Positions 36,501 through 45,184 of a stretch of 64,000 nt of DNA are shown here, piece by piece. Under the pieces are notes generated by a model, which had not been told where the DNA came from, did not search any database, and was given only the letters and a program-made list of their open reading frames with translations. Source of the DNA: Mucilaginibacter sp. GTDB lineage: Bacteria > Bacteroidota > Bacteroidia > Sphingobacteriales > Sphingobacteriaceae. The stretch is from NCBI RefSeq assembly GCF_028288225.1, contig NZ_JAQBOC010000024.1, forward strand, positions 1-64,000, in the 5' to 3' direction. Position 1 is the first letter of the stretch, and every line of letters begins with the position of its first letter. Made by a program: the position numbers and the translations under genes.

Positions 36501-36713
36501 GCGTTGGGCAATGCTAAGGGATATATTATTTATTGCGCTGATGATAATGCTATCCGTTTGGATATGCTTGCCAATAACGCTTATAAAGTCCAATGGGTTG
36601 ATGTTAAAACAGGACAGGTTTTACCCGGTGAAGAACAAGTAAAAGGCGGTAATGGGGCAGAAATAAAGAATCCTAAAAGCGGCCCTTCTATTTTATGGTT
36701 AACCAGAATCTGA
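33552..36713 (+). CDS. Secreted beta-helix plus DUF6298-like barrel protein
   Basis: The start at 33552 gives 1053 residues and a good signal peptide (MSAFKLKKSLFILVCSWLGC onward, cleavage after LIAQ). The ATG at 33498 would overlap PL1 and spoil it. Residues about 70-510 form a right-handed parallel beta-helix of the pectate-lyase superfamily (GVYEVYGNLKISASGVILRG, ITLENVSDSWVRQVVFEHFAG, NRITVEDCKSLSP). Residues about 600-960 form a separate alpha/beta, TIM-like domain (ENIAVLEHNYGLWYERRRDD, KGLVLFHNNFFQHN, QSISAEYTGPLHFAQFWLE), which I match to DUF6298. Acidic and histidine clusters in both halves suggest one or two active sites. No characterised activity can be assigned; pectin-related hydrolase or lyase is an inference. 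Confidence 0.6.
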   Translation: MSAFKLKKSLFILVCSWLGCMCLHTSLIAQNKKKVIKPQSPVEAEKTGKLVYAITSKGDRIPDYSYCGYMASEASIPNVPVSIIVPVKPGDATLRIQSALDYVASLPAGANGIRGAVLLNKGVYEVYGNLKISASGVILRGSGMGKEGTILLGAGKDRETLVKIIGKKDLHKEKEIKITDGYVPVNAFTFHVVSTGNLKAGDGIMIHRPCTQAWIDVLKTNTFGGGLGALGWKPDERDIDWDRKVTAVNGNTITIDAPLTTSLDSAYGGGTIAKYEWPGRIEQTGVENLRLQSAYDVNNTKDEAHRWEAITLENVSDSWVRQVVFEHFAGSAVFVLNTGNRITVEDCKSLSPVSEIGGQRRNTFLTMGGQTLFQRLYSEKGYHDFAAGYCTPGPTAFVQCTTVQPYSFSGSIDSWASGILFDVANIDAQALRYKNLEQDEQGAGWNTANSLVWNCAAAHIDCYQPPTAQNWSYGSWAQFGGDGYWESSNSTVNPRSFYYAQLANRLNKDVSKQAQILYITTEAASSPTVAEAAVLMAAARKRAMTMSDWIDQAPARNPIIISSSRAKTIDNISIKRPVVPGTAPKMTVKNGWLVRGDVILSGKHFEAPWWNGTIHPDYTTKVAKPDITRWVPGQTGTGLTDDLDEVSNWMLKENIAVLEHNYGLWYERRRDDHERIRRMDGDVWAPFYELPFARSGRELAYDGLSKYDLTKYNTWYWSRLKQFAELADEKGLVLFHNNFFQHNIIEAGAHFADFPWRTANNINGSGFPEPVNYAGDKRQFMAEQFYEENDPSRHKLLVAYINKCMDNFADNSGVIQSISAEYTGPLHFAQFWLETIKQWEAAHKKKEIIALSTTKDVQDAILNNPSKSSVVNVIDIRYWYYEGNGKLYAPLGGQSLAPRQQERLFKPKAVSFEEVYHAVHDYKVKYPDKAVLFSADGYDHFGWAVFIAGGSLPVLPACTDKNLLAAAANMKPVTLLGNSKQQWALGNAKGYIIYCADDNAIRLDMLANNAYKVQWVDVKTGQVLPGEEQVKGGNGAEIKNPKSGPSILWLTRI

Positions 36714-36718
36714 CAGTT

Positions 36719-38107
36719 ATGTTAAAAAAATCACTCCTGATCGGTATAGCATCGTGTTTGTGGTTGTCCTTCAAAAGCATCACCATCAGTCTTTTGCCCA
36801 CTTTAAAAATAGCCGAAAATCATCGCTATTTTACAGTTGACAATAAACCCTTTTTTTGGTTAGGCGATACGGGATGGTTGTTGTTTTCAAAACTGAAAAG
36901 AGAAGATGCGATACAATACCTGGATATAAGGGCCAAACAAGGATTTAATGTCATACAATTGATGGTTGTGCATAATATCGCCGAAGTAAATGCTTATGGC
37001 GACTCTGCATTGGTTAATAAAAATTTGGCTGCCCCCAGAGTTACTGCCGGCAACACTTTTAGTAAGGCTAAAGAATATGATTACTGGGACCATATTGATT
37101 GGGTTATTGAACAAGCGGCTAACAGGGGATTATATGTAGCGCTGGTACCCGTATGGGGGGCCGTTGTTAAAGGTCAGCATATTAATTCATTACAGGCAAA
37201 AGCGTATGCTGAATTTTTAGGTAAAAGATACAGGAACAGATCAAATGTGATCTGGATGAATGGCGGCGATATAGCAGGATCAGATTCAACAAAGGTTTGG
37301 AATACTATTGGTAACACTTTACATGCTTTAGATCCTGATTTTTTGATTACTTATCATCCGCGCGGACGAACTCAGTCATCTACCTGGTTTCATGAGCAGC
37401 CATGGTTAAGTTTTAATTCATTTCAATCCGGGCACCGTAATTATAGTCAGGACACTTCAAGGAATGATCTGCATTATGGTGAGGATAACTGGCGGTATGC
37501 AGAGGTTGATTACCATAAAGAACCGGTAAAGCCAACATTGGATGCAGAACCATCCTACGAAAAAATACCGTATGGTTTACATGATATAAAATTGCCCCGC
37601 TGGACCGATGCTGATATACGGCGCTATGGTTATTGGTCTGTATTTGCCGGTGCCTGCGGTTATACTTATGGCAATAATGATGTGATGCAAATGCACAAGT
37701 CAACAGATAAAACTAGTTCTTATGGCTCAAAAGGCTTTTGGTATCAATCCATTAATGATCCCGGAGCGCAACAAATGGTTTATTTAAAGAACCTGATGCT
37801 TTCCAGGCCATATTTTGAACGTATACCTGACCAGTCATTAATCGCGGGTGAACAAGGTAAAAAATATAACCGCTTAATAGCCACAAGGGGGAAAAAGTAT
37901 GCTTTCATTTATACTTATAACGGTAGGGAAATGAAGATCAATACTGAAAAGCTGAACGGCGTTAATATAAAAGTATCATGGTATAATCCTCGTAACGGGC
38001 GAATTACGTCCGTGGGAACATTTGCTACATCAAAGTTGCTTAAATTTAATCCCCCTGGCGAGAAAAAGAACGGGAATGATTGGGTATTAATACTTGATGC
38101 TATTTAA
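36719..38107 (+). CDS. GH140-like apiosidase (DUF4038 with collagen-binding-like tail)
   Basis: The start at 36719, 5 bp after the preceding stop, gives 462 residues with a signal peptide. The ORF's first ATG at 36695 overlaps the upstream gene. The DUF4038 barrel begins YFTVDNKPFFWLGDTGWLLF. The presumed catalytic pair of GH140 is D184 in WMNGGDIAG and E277 in TLDAEPSYE, matching the positions of D187 and E284 in the characterised Bacteroides apiosidase. The C-terminal 100 residues (YNRLIATRGKKYAFIYTYNG onward) match the putative collagen-binding beta domain usual in this family. GH140 cleaves D-apiose from RG-II side chains A and B. The DUF4038 family also contains other activities, so apiosidase is likely but not certain. 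Confidence 0.75.
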   Translation: MLKKSLLIGIASCLWLSFKSITISLLPTLKIAENHRYFTVDNKPFFWLGDTGWLLFSKLKREDAIQYLDIRAKQGFNVIQLMVVHNIAEVNAYGDSALVNKNLAAPRVTAGNTFSKAKEYDYWDHIDWVIEQAANRGLYVALVPVWGAVVKGQHINSLQAKAYAEFLGKRYRNRSNVIWMNGGDIAGSDSTKVWNTIGNTLHALDPDFLITYHPRGRTQSSTWFHEQPWLSFNSFQSGHRNYSQDTSRNDLHYGEDNWRYAEVDYHKEPVKPTLDAEPSYEKIPYGLHDIKLPRWTDADIRRYGYWSVFAGACGYTYGNNDVMQMHKSTDKTSSYGSKGFWYQSINDPGAQQMVYLKNLMLSRPYFERIPDQSLIAGEQGKKYNRLIATRGKKYAFIYTYNGREMKINTEKLNGVNIKVSWYNPRNGRITSVGTFATSKLLKFNPPGEKKNGNDWVLILDAI

Positions 38108-38117
38108 TAATAAGCAC

Positions 38118-39053
38118 ATGAACAGAGTTTATAAATATGCGTTGTTAAGTTTTTTCTATATGTTTTTATTAGCATGCGGTACCCGCAAAAGTGTATACCT
38201 ATTTACTTCTTTTCATGAACCGGCAAATGAAGGGTTACGATTTTTATACAGTTATGACGCTTACCACTGGACAGACCTGAATCATACCTTTTTAAAACCA
38301 GAAGCAGGAGAGGCAAAGATCATGCGTGATCCGTCTATTTGCCAGGGGGCCGATGGTATGTTCCACCTGGTTTGGACAACCGGATGGAAGGATGATAAAG
38401 GAATTGGTTATGCAAGTTCGCTGGATCTGATCCATTGGTCGGCTCAACAGCATATTAATGTAATGCCGTACGAGCCAACTGCCGTAAATGCCTGGGCGCC
38501 TGAATTGTTTTATGACGATGAAGCCGGGCAATTTATTATTGTGTTTGCATCTACCATACCTAGCCGCTTTGCAAAAGGGGAGGAGGATGAAAATAATAAT
38601 CACCGGTTATACTATACAATCACCAAAGACTTTAAAAGCTTTAGTCCAACCCAATTATTTCTTGATCCCGGTTTTAGTGTGATAGATGCTGAAATTGTTA
38701 AACGTGCTAAAAATGATTATGTATTGGTAATGAAGGATAATACAAGGCTAAACCGGAATATACTGGTCGCTTTCAGCGCTCACCCGCTGGGCCCATATAC
38801 CAATTTTTCCAAACGATTTACTGAAATGTATAGTGAAGGGCCAACAGTAACAAAAGCAGGCAATAACTGGCTGATCTACTATGACTCCTATCGGCTTAAA
38901 AGATTTGGTGCTATGAGCACAACTGATTTTAAAACCTTTACCAATATAGCATACGAAGTGAAAGTGCCGGAAGGACATAAGCACGGTACTATTTTTAAAG
39001 TAAATAAAAAAACGCTTGAAAAATTGAAACAGGCTGCAAAAGCAACTAATTGA
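38118..39053 (+). CDS. GH43-family lipoprotein glycosidase
   Basis: Starting at 38118 gives 311 residues with lipobox LLAC (Cys20), whereas the ORF's first ATG (38094) overlaps the upstream gene. The five-bladed GH43 propeller is seen from FLYSYDAYHWTDLNH on. The catalytic triad is readable: D71 in MRDPSICQ (base), D190 in SVIDAEIV (pKa modulator) and E240 in YSEGPTV (acid). GH43 enzymes with this layout are exo-acting alpha-L-arabinofuranosidases or beta-D-galactosidases/xylosidases. As a lipoprotein it may sit on the outer membrane, next to SusCD. It is one base apart from the following gene. Specificity within GH43 is not predictable. Confidence 0.82.
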   Translation: MNRVYKYALLSFFYMFLLACGTRKSVYLFTSFHEPANEGLRFLYSYDAYHWTDLNHTFLKPEAGEAKIMRDPSICQGADGMFHLVWTTGWKDDKGIGYASSLDLIHWSAQQHINVMPYEPTAVNAWAPELFYDDEAGQFIIVFASTIPSRFAKGEEDENNNHRLYYTITKDFKSFSPTQLFLDPGFSVIDAEIVKRAKNDYVLVMKDNTRLNRNILVAFSAHPLGPYTNFSKRFTEMYSEGPTVTKAGNNWLIYYDSYRLKRFGAMSTTDFKTFTNIAYEVKVPEGHKHGTIFKVNKKTLEKLKQAAKATN

Positions 39054-39054
39054 A

Positions 39055-40905
39055 ATGAACAGGAATTGGCAGGTATTCTTAGTGACGTTTTGTTTAACAG
39101 GGTGGTGGTTTGCATTACAGGCGCAGGACACGGTACATTATAGCGGTAATACTATAGTAAATGTAGATTATCACCACGGGCAGCTAAGCCCGGTTGTAGG
39201 TGTACATAGCATGCAAATATTCAGGGCAAACCGTGAGCATCCCGAACTGGCGGACGGTTTTGGGTTCACTTATAATCATGCACCCATGTTATGCTACTGG
39301 AACAATGCCTTTTATGTGGAATATTTAAGTGATAAGGTAGGGGAAAGTGTTCCTCCCGGTCAAACATTGGTTATTACTTCAAAAGATGGTCAAACATGGT
39401 CAAAGCCAACGGTTGTTTTTCCTCCCTATAAAATACCTGATGGCACTACCAAGCCCGGGCATCAGGGAGTTGCTAAGGATCTGTATTCCGTAATGCACCA
39501 GCGTATGGGATGGTACGTATCCAAATCAAAAAGACTGCTGGTGCTTGGTTTTTACGGGATATGTTTGGACGGGCATGATGACCCGAATGATGGGTTGGGA
39601 ATAGGCCGTGTGGTGCGGGAAGTATACCCCAGCGGTAAATATGGCCCCATCTATTTTATACATTATAATCCACCGTGGAACGAGCAAAATACTTCCTCTC
39701 CCTTTTACAAAACCAGCAAGGATAAAGGATTTGTAGCAGCCTGTGATGAATTAATGGCTGATCCGTTAATGATGATGCAATGGTTTGAGGAAACAGACAG
39801 AAAAGATCCTCTAATTCCTTTTCATAAAGATTATAAGGCATTTAACTTTTATCATTTGCCTGATGGGCGCGTGGTAGGTTTATGGAAATTCGCGCTGACT
39901 TCTATCAGTACAGATAATGGTAAAACCTGGCCAACTAACGCGGCAAGAGCGCCCCACTTTGTAACCAGTAATGCCAAAATATGGGGGCAGCGTACATCAG
40001 ACGGTAAGTATGCTACCGTTTATAATCCGTCGGAATTTCGTTGGCCACTGGCTACATCTGTAAGTAAGGATGGGCTGGATTATACCAATCTCTTATTGGT
40101 TAATGGCGAAATATCTACGATGCGCTACGGCGGTGCCTATAAATCATACGGCCCGCAGTATACCCGTGGTATTGAAGAAGGCAACGGCACGCCGCCGGAT
40201 GGTAAACTTTGGGTTACTTATAGCATGAATAAAGAAGATATCTGGGTATCATCCATCCCTGTTCCGGTTACCGATATAGCCGCGGAACATGCTAACGAGG
40301 TGTTTAATGATATGCCCACCGGAAAAGAGCTGGAAAAATGGAATGTTTTTAGTCCGTTATGGGCGCATGCAGGGATAGAAAAGATGGCGGATGGCACACG
40401 CGTACTGGCATTAAATGACCATGATAATTTCGACTATGCAAAGGCGGAACGCGTAGTGCCGACATCAAAAAGATTAATAACTGATTTTACGCTGGTTGCA
40501 GGGCAAGCTAATACGGGCATGTTAGATATTGAGTTCCAGGATGAAAAGGGCAACGAGGCTATACGGCTTACCCTGGATTCAACAGGGGCATTTACATCAA
40601 AGGCAGGCTATCGTAATAAAAATGTGTTGAAAAAGTATGAGGCCAATAAGCCCTATCATATTACGCTGAAATTAAATACCGATACCCGTTTTTATACTAT
40701 TAACGTAGATGGTAAAGATGTGCTTACCAATTTATTTTTTGCACCGGTGCATTCGATAAAACGTGTGGTTTTCCGCACCGGCGGGGTGAGGCGCTTTCCC
40801 AATGCAGATACGCCTACTGACCAGGATTATGATCTGCCCAAAGCAGGTGAATCCGCTAAACCGGCAGTGTTTTATATTAAATCATTCAAAACCAGTAATT
40901 TTTAA
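39055..40905 (+). CDS. Secreted sialidase-fold beta-propeller with lectin-like C-terminus
   Basis: 616 residues with signal peptide (FALQAQ, about 23). The first 400 residues repeat propeller strands with sialidase-like turns (SKDGQTWSKPTVV, STDNGKTWPTNAA, SKDGLDYTNLLL), three Asp-box-like motifs. Residues about 430-610 (NVFSPLWAHAGIEK, TGMLDIEFQDEKGNEAIRL, YHITLKLNTDTRFYTINVDG) look like a concanavalin/LamG-type beta-sandwich. Secreted propeller enzymes in pectin loci include GH33 Kdo hydrolases and GH143 Dha hydrolases, which are candidates here, but I cannot choose between them. Exact family unknown; exo-glycosidase is the safest call. Confidence 0.5.
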   Translation: MNRNWQVFLVTFCLTGWWFALQAQDTVHYSGNTIVNVDYHHGQLSPVVGVHSMQIFRANREHPELADGFGFTYNHAPMLCYWNNAFYVEYLSDKVGESVPPGQTLVITSKDGQTWSKPTVVFPPYKIPDGTTKPGHQGVAKDLYSVMHQRMGWYVSKSKRLLVLGFYGICLDGHDDPNDGLGIGRVVREVYPSGKYGPIYFIHYNPPWNEQNTSSPFYKTSKDKGFVAACDELMADPLMMMQWFEETDRKDPLIPFHKDYKAFNFYHLPDGRVVGLWKFALTSISTDNGKTWPTNAARAPHFVTSNAKIWGQRTSDGKYATVYNPSEFRWPLATSVSKDGLDYTNLLLVNGEISTMRYGGAYKSYGPQYTRGIEEGNGTPPDGKLWVTYSMNKEDIWVSSIPVPVTDIAAEHANEVFNDMPTGKELEKWNVFSPLWAHAGIEKMADGTRVLALNDHDNFDYAKAERVVPTSKRLITDFTLVAGQANTGMLDIEFQDEKGNEAIRLTLDSTGAFTSKAGYRNKNVLKKYEANKPYHITLKLNTDTRFYTINVDGKDVLTNLFFAPVHSIKRVVFRTGGVRRFPNADTPTDQDYDLPKAGESAKPAVFYIKSFKTSNF

Positions 40906-40908
40906 CCG

Positions 40909-42369
40909 ATGCGAAGGATAGATGGGCTTTATTTATTGATGGTTTTAATGGTAAGCTGTTTTAGTAGCTCTGCCGAGATAACGCTGCCTAAAATATTGGG
41001 TAATGATATGGTGCTTCAGCGCGATAAACCCAATCCAATTTGGGGTACAGCCATGCCTGGCGAAAAGGTATCTGTAAAATTTGGCAAGCAAGCTAAAAAT
41101 ACAATAACTGATGTTGCCGGAAGCTGGAAAATTATTCTTGATCCTATGCCGGGCTCAGACAAACCTGCGGCGTTAATGGTTATTGGTACAAATACCATAA
41201 CACTTAATAATGTTTTAGTTGGCGAGGTTTGGATTTGCTCCGGGCAATCCAATATGGTTTATGAAATGCGTAAAAACAGCAAAGTAAATAAGCCGGATAC
41301 CAGCACTGCAAATTCACCGGTTGATGAGCTGGAAAAGGCTCATAATCCGGCTATACGCATATTTTTGGTCACACAAAAAAATTTAATAAAGGCTGATCCT
41401 GAACACTCAAGATGGAGCGTAGCCCAGGATTCAGCATTGAGAGCATTTTCTGCCGCCGGTTATTTCTTCGCTAAAAAATTAAACCAGGAGCTGCATGTAC
41501 CGGTAGGTATTATTTGCGCGGCAATAAGTGGAAGCCGTATTGAACCCTGGATACCAGAAAGCGCGTTTGAAAACTCAGCTTACTTTAAAAGTATAGGAAA
41601 AGATAGCGCGGTTGCCGGGAATGATCATGGTAAGTTTTATCATAAAATGATTGAGCCGTTAGCTCCTTTAGCGATACGCGGGTTTTTATGGTACCAGGGC
41701 GAGTCTAATGTTACCGAAACGATTAGTTATACCCATAAAATGAAGTTATTGATCAATTCCTGGCGAGATTTATGGGGGGAGCAGAATTTGCCGTTTTACT
41801 ATGTGCAGATAGTGCCTTATTATTATTCAAAAATGACTACCAAACTGGTCATAACCCCTGAAACTGAACCTGCGTTTTGGGAGGCGCAAAGTATAGCGTT
41901 AAAAGTCCCTCATACCGGTATGATTGAAACATCTGATTTAAATGATGATATAAAAAACCTGCACCCGCCTTTCAAATGGGAAGTGGGCCGTCGGCTGGCG
42001 TTATTGGCGCTCGCTAAAACTTATGGAAAAAAGAACTTGGTATATTCCGGACCTGTATACCAGTCAATGAAAATTAGCGGTAATAAGATCATACTCAGCT
42101 TTAAATATACAGCTAACGGGTTGGAAAGCCATGATAAAAAACCGCTTAACTATTTTACCATTGCCGGGAAGGACGGAAAATTTGCAGAGGCTAACGCGAG
42201 TATTGAGGGCAACAGGGTAATTGTTTCATCACCCGCGGTAACCGCGCCTGTAGCAGTTCGCTTTGGCTGGACCGAAGATGCGCAGCCAAATTTATTTAAT
42301 AAGGCTGGTTTGCCCGCAATGCCTTTCCGCACCAATAACCCTTTGAAATTTAATCCTGCTGATAATTAA
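40909..42369 (+). CDS. SGNH-type O-acetylesterase (sialate O-acetylesterase-like)
   Basis: 486 residues with signal peptide (about 1-22). It opens with LPKILGNDMVLQRDKPNPIWG, a typical start of sialate-O-acetylesterase-like proteins. The nucleophile is S114 in the block I motif GQSNM; GFLWYQGESN (258-267) is a further conserved block; the catalytic His is H352 in LHPPFKWEVG. The family removes acetyl groups from sugars, in plant-polysaccharide loci usually from xylan or pectin rather than sialic acid. It is 4 bp after the propeller gene and 7 bp before the next GH2, in one transcript. RG-I/RG-II backbones and side chains carry O-acetyl groups, so deacetylation before glycosidase attack is the likely role. 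Confidence 0.85.
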   Translation: MRRIDGLYLLMVLMVSCFSSSAEITLPKILGNDMVLQRDKPNPIWGTAMPGEKVSVKFGKQAKNTITDVAGSWKIILDPMPGSDKPAALMVIGTNTITLNNVLVGEVWICSGQSNMVYEMRKNSKVNKPDTSTANSPVDELEKAHNPAIRIFLVTQKNLIKADPEHSRWSVAQDSALRAFSAAGYFFAKKLNQELHVPVGIICAAISGSRIEPWIPESAFENSAYFKSIGKDSAVAGNDHGKFYHKMIEPLAPLAIRGFLWYQGESNVTETISYTHKMKLLINSWRDLWGEQNLPFYYVQIVPYYYSKMTTKLVITPETEPAFWEAQSIALKVPHTGMIETSDLNDDIKNLHPPFKWEVGRRLALLALAKTYGKKNLVYSGPVYQSMKISGNKIILSFKYTANGLESHDKKPLNYFTIAGKDGKFAEANASIEGNRVIVSSPAVTAPVAVRFGWTEDAQPNLFNKAGLPAMPFRTNNPLKFNPADN

Positions 42370-42376
42370 GATAAAA

Positions 42377-45184
42377 ATGAGAACTACCTGTTTTAAATTA
42401 AGTGTATATGTACTGCTAATGATAGCAAGCCTAACAACGTATGCGCAACAAAAAACAGAAAAAGTATATCTATCAGGTACGGGCAGCGACCATACGGTTA
42501 ACTGGCAATTCTATTTAACAGAAGGCCGTAATTCGGGTAAGTGGACAACCATTCCGGTTCCATCTAACTGGGAATTGCAGGGATTTGGAAAATATAATTA
42601 TGGGTTGGACAAGGATACCCTTAAAGGCAGGGAAAAAGGTATGTATAAATACCAACTTAACGTGCCCACAAGTTGGAAAGGAAAAGATATCAATATAGTG
42701 TTTGATGGTTCCATGACGGATACAAAAGTCATGATAAACGGCCAGCAGGCGGGCAGCATCCACCAAGGCTCTTTTTATAGGTTTAAATATGATATTACTA
42801 AATTGCTTCACTATGGGCAATCTAACTTACTGGAAGTAACGGTAGCCAAGCAATCTGCAAATGCTTCTGTTAACGCGGCAGAGCGAAAAGGCGATTTTTG
42901 GGTATTTGGAGGAATTTTCAGGCCGGTGTACCTGGAAGCTTTCCCTCATCAGCATATTAAACTGGTTGCTGTTAATGCTAAAGCTGATGGCCGCTTTGAG
43001 GCTAATATTAAATTAGCTGATATAAGTAATGCGGATGCGGTAACCGGTCAATTATATAACTTAAACAGACAAAAAACGGGCGTTCCTTTTTTAGTTAAAG
43101 TTAAATCCGGCGATACTTCAGTAAATATCAAAACGCGCCTGGCAGCACCTAAATTATGGTCGCCTGAATTTCCGAACTTATATAATGTTGTCTTCACTTT
43201 AAAGGCCCGGGGTAAAACGGTTCACACGGTACAGCAACGTTTTGGTTTTCGCACAATTGAGCTGCGGGAGCAGGATGGTATTTATGTAAATAATGTTAAG
43301 ATCAAATTTAAAGGTGTAAACCACCAGTCATTTTGGCCAAATACAGGCAGGACTACCAGCAAAGAGGTGAGCATTGCTGATGTTAAGCTGATAAAAGACA
43401 TGAATATGAATGCGGTGCGGATGTCCCATTACCCGCCCGACGATCATTTCCTGGACGCTTGTGATTCGCTGGGATTATTTGTGCTGGATGAGCTTACCGG
43501 CTGGCACCATAATTATGATACCAATGTGGGTTCAAAGCTGGTAAAGGAAATGATTGAAAGGGATGTTAATCATCCATCTATCGTAATCTGGGATAATGGG
43601 AATGAAGGCGGGTTTAACTTTGACCTTGACCATTTGTTTGAAGACCTTGATATTCAGAAACGCCCGTTAATACATCCGTGGACAATTTTCAGGGGCACTA
43701 ATACGCAGCATTATATCAATTATGATTATGGTACCAATACCAATTTACATGGGCACGAGGTAGCTTTCCCTACGGAGTTTTTGCACGGATTATATGATGG
43801 CGGGGCAGGCGCGGGCCTGGATGATTATTGGGAATTGATGTGGCATACGCCAATTTCTGCCGGTGGATTTATATGGGTTTTTTCGGACGAAGCAGTGGTA
43901 CGTACCGATAAAAATGGCGAACTGGATTCTGATGGTGATCACGGGCCTGATGGTATTCTTGGGCCATATCACGAAAAAGAAGGAAGCTACTATACCATAA
44001 AAGAAGTTTGGAGCCCGGTGCATATCGAGACCTGGGAAATAACACCGGAGTTTAATGGGAAAATAAGGTTGGAAAACCGTTATTTCTATACAAATTTAAA
44101 GCAATGTACCTTCAGTTATAAGCTGGCAAAACTGAATAATCCATATCAAAAAAAATTAGCGTCAACCCAAATAGGTTCAATAACGTCGCCGGATGTTGCA
44201 CCCGGCCAATATGGCAATCTGGAGCTGTATTTGCCCGCAGGGTGGCAAAGCTATGATGTGCTGTATGTTACTGCTTTTGACCCCTATAAGCACGAACTTT
44301 TTACCTGGAGCTTTCCTGTTAAACAACCTGCCGCTATTGCCGCGCGCATAGTTAATCTTTTAGGAGGCAGCAAGCCGGTAATAACAGAAACGGATTCACT
44401 TTATAGAGTAAGCGCCAACGGGATCGAGCTTGAATTCAATCGTAATTCAGGTCAATTAAAAAAAGTGAAAAACCCTAAAGGGGACATTCCTTTTACCGAT
44501 GGCCCTGTATTGGCAGAAGGTGAAGATCATACCGGTTTTCAAAAGCTTACGAATCATTATGACGGGGATAAACTGGTCATAGCGGCTGAATTCGGGAAAA
44601 AAACAAATGAACAGGAATTAAAATGGACGATCTATCCGTCTGGTTGGGTAAAGCTTGATGTTAAATACTGGAATATTGGCGAAGAATCAACATTAATGGG
44701 TTTAAGCTTTTCTTATCCTGAAAAGGAGGTAAAAGGGATAACCTATATGGGTGCCGGGCCATATCGTGTTTGGAAAAACCGTATAAAAGGAACACAACTG
44801 AATGTATGGGACAAAACCTATAATAATACCATTACCGGCCTCGACAATACCCCACTCATATATCCTGAGTTTAAAGGGTATTATGCCAACTTGTACTGGA
44901 TGAGGTTGAACACAACCGGTCAGCCTTTTACGATAGTTTGTGCCAGCCAGGATATTTATTTGAGATTGTTCACCCCGGCAAGCCCAAAGAACGCTTATAA
45001 TACCGCGCCGCCTTTTCCATCCGGAGATATTTCGTTTATGCATGGGATACCGCCTATCGGGACTAAATCTCAAAAACCGGAGGTGCTTGGCCCCAGCGGT
45101 ATGAAAAACAAGTATTTTGATTATAACAAAGATATAGAACGCGCATTGTCACTTACCTTATATTTTGATTTTTCGAGAAAATAA
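42377..45184 (+). CDS. GH2-family glycosidase (beta-galactosidase-like)
   Basis: 935 residues with signal peptide (TTYAQ, about 24). The sugar-binding domain (WTTIPVPSNWELQGFGKYNY) is at 55-190, the immunoglobulin-like domain at 195-300, and the TIM barrel at about 305-560. The acid/base is N409-E410 in IWDNGNEGG. The nucleophile is less canonical; E467 in FPTEFLHG is the best candidate, since the usual E-[YF]-G motif is absent. C-terminal beta domains fill 600-935. The missing standard nucleophile motif implies a GH2 subfamily of different specificity. Its stop overlaps the start of the GH78 gene by one base (TAATG), so the two proteins are translationally coupled. Activity on beta-galactoside or beta-uronide is inferred. 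Confidence 0.75.
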   Translation: MRTTCFKLSVYVLLMIASLTTYAQQKTEKVYLSGTGSDHTVNWQFYLTEGRNSGKWTTIPVPSNWELQGFGKYNYGLDKDTLKGREKGMYKYQLNVPTSWKGKDINIVFDGSMTDTKVMINGQQAGSIHQGSFYRFKYDITKLLHYGQSNLLEVTVAKQSANASVNAAERKGDFWVFGGIFRPVYLEAFPHQHIKLVAVNAKADGRFEANIKLADISNADAVTGQLYNLNRQKTGVPFLVKVKSGDTSVNIKTRLAAPKLWSPEFPNLYNVVFTLKARGKTVHTVQQRFGFRTIELREQDGIYVNNVKIKFKGVNHQSFWPNTGRTTSKEVSIADVKLIKDMNMNAVRMSHYPPDDHFLDACDSLGLFVLDELTGWHHNYDTNVGSKLVKEMIERDVNHPSIVIWDNGNEGGFNFDLDHLFEDLDIQKRPLIHPWTIFRGTNTQHYINYDYGTNTNLHGHEVAFPTEFLHGLYDGGAGAGLDDYWELMWHTPISAGGFIWVFSDEAVVRTDKNGELDSDGDHGPDGILGPYHEKEGSYYTIKEVWSPVHIETWEITPEFNGKIRLENRYFYTNLKQCTFSYKLAKLNNPYQKKLASTQIGSITSPDVAPGQYGNLELYLPAGWQSYDVLYVTAFDPYKHELFTWSFPVKQPAAIAARIVNLLGGSKPVITETDSLYRVSANGIELEFNRNSGQLKKVKNPKGDIPFTDGPVLAEGEDHTGFQKLTNHYDGDKLVIAAEFGKKTNEQELKWTIYPSGWVKLDVKYWNIGEESTLMGLSFSYPEKEVKGITYMGAGPYRVWKNRIKGTQLNVWDKTYNNTITGLDNTPLIYPEFKGYYANLYWMRLNTTGQPFTIVCASQDIYLRLFTPASPKNAYNTAPPFPSGDISFMHGIPPIGTKSQKPEVLGPSGMKNKYFDYNKDIERALSLTLYFDFSRK

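Noticed and set aside
38748..39131. 127-residue minus-strand ORF
   Set aside because: Antisense to the GH43 and propeller genes; low-complexity composition and no domain.
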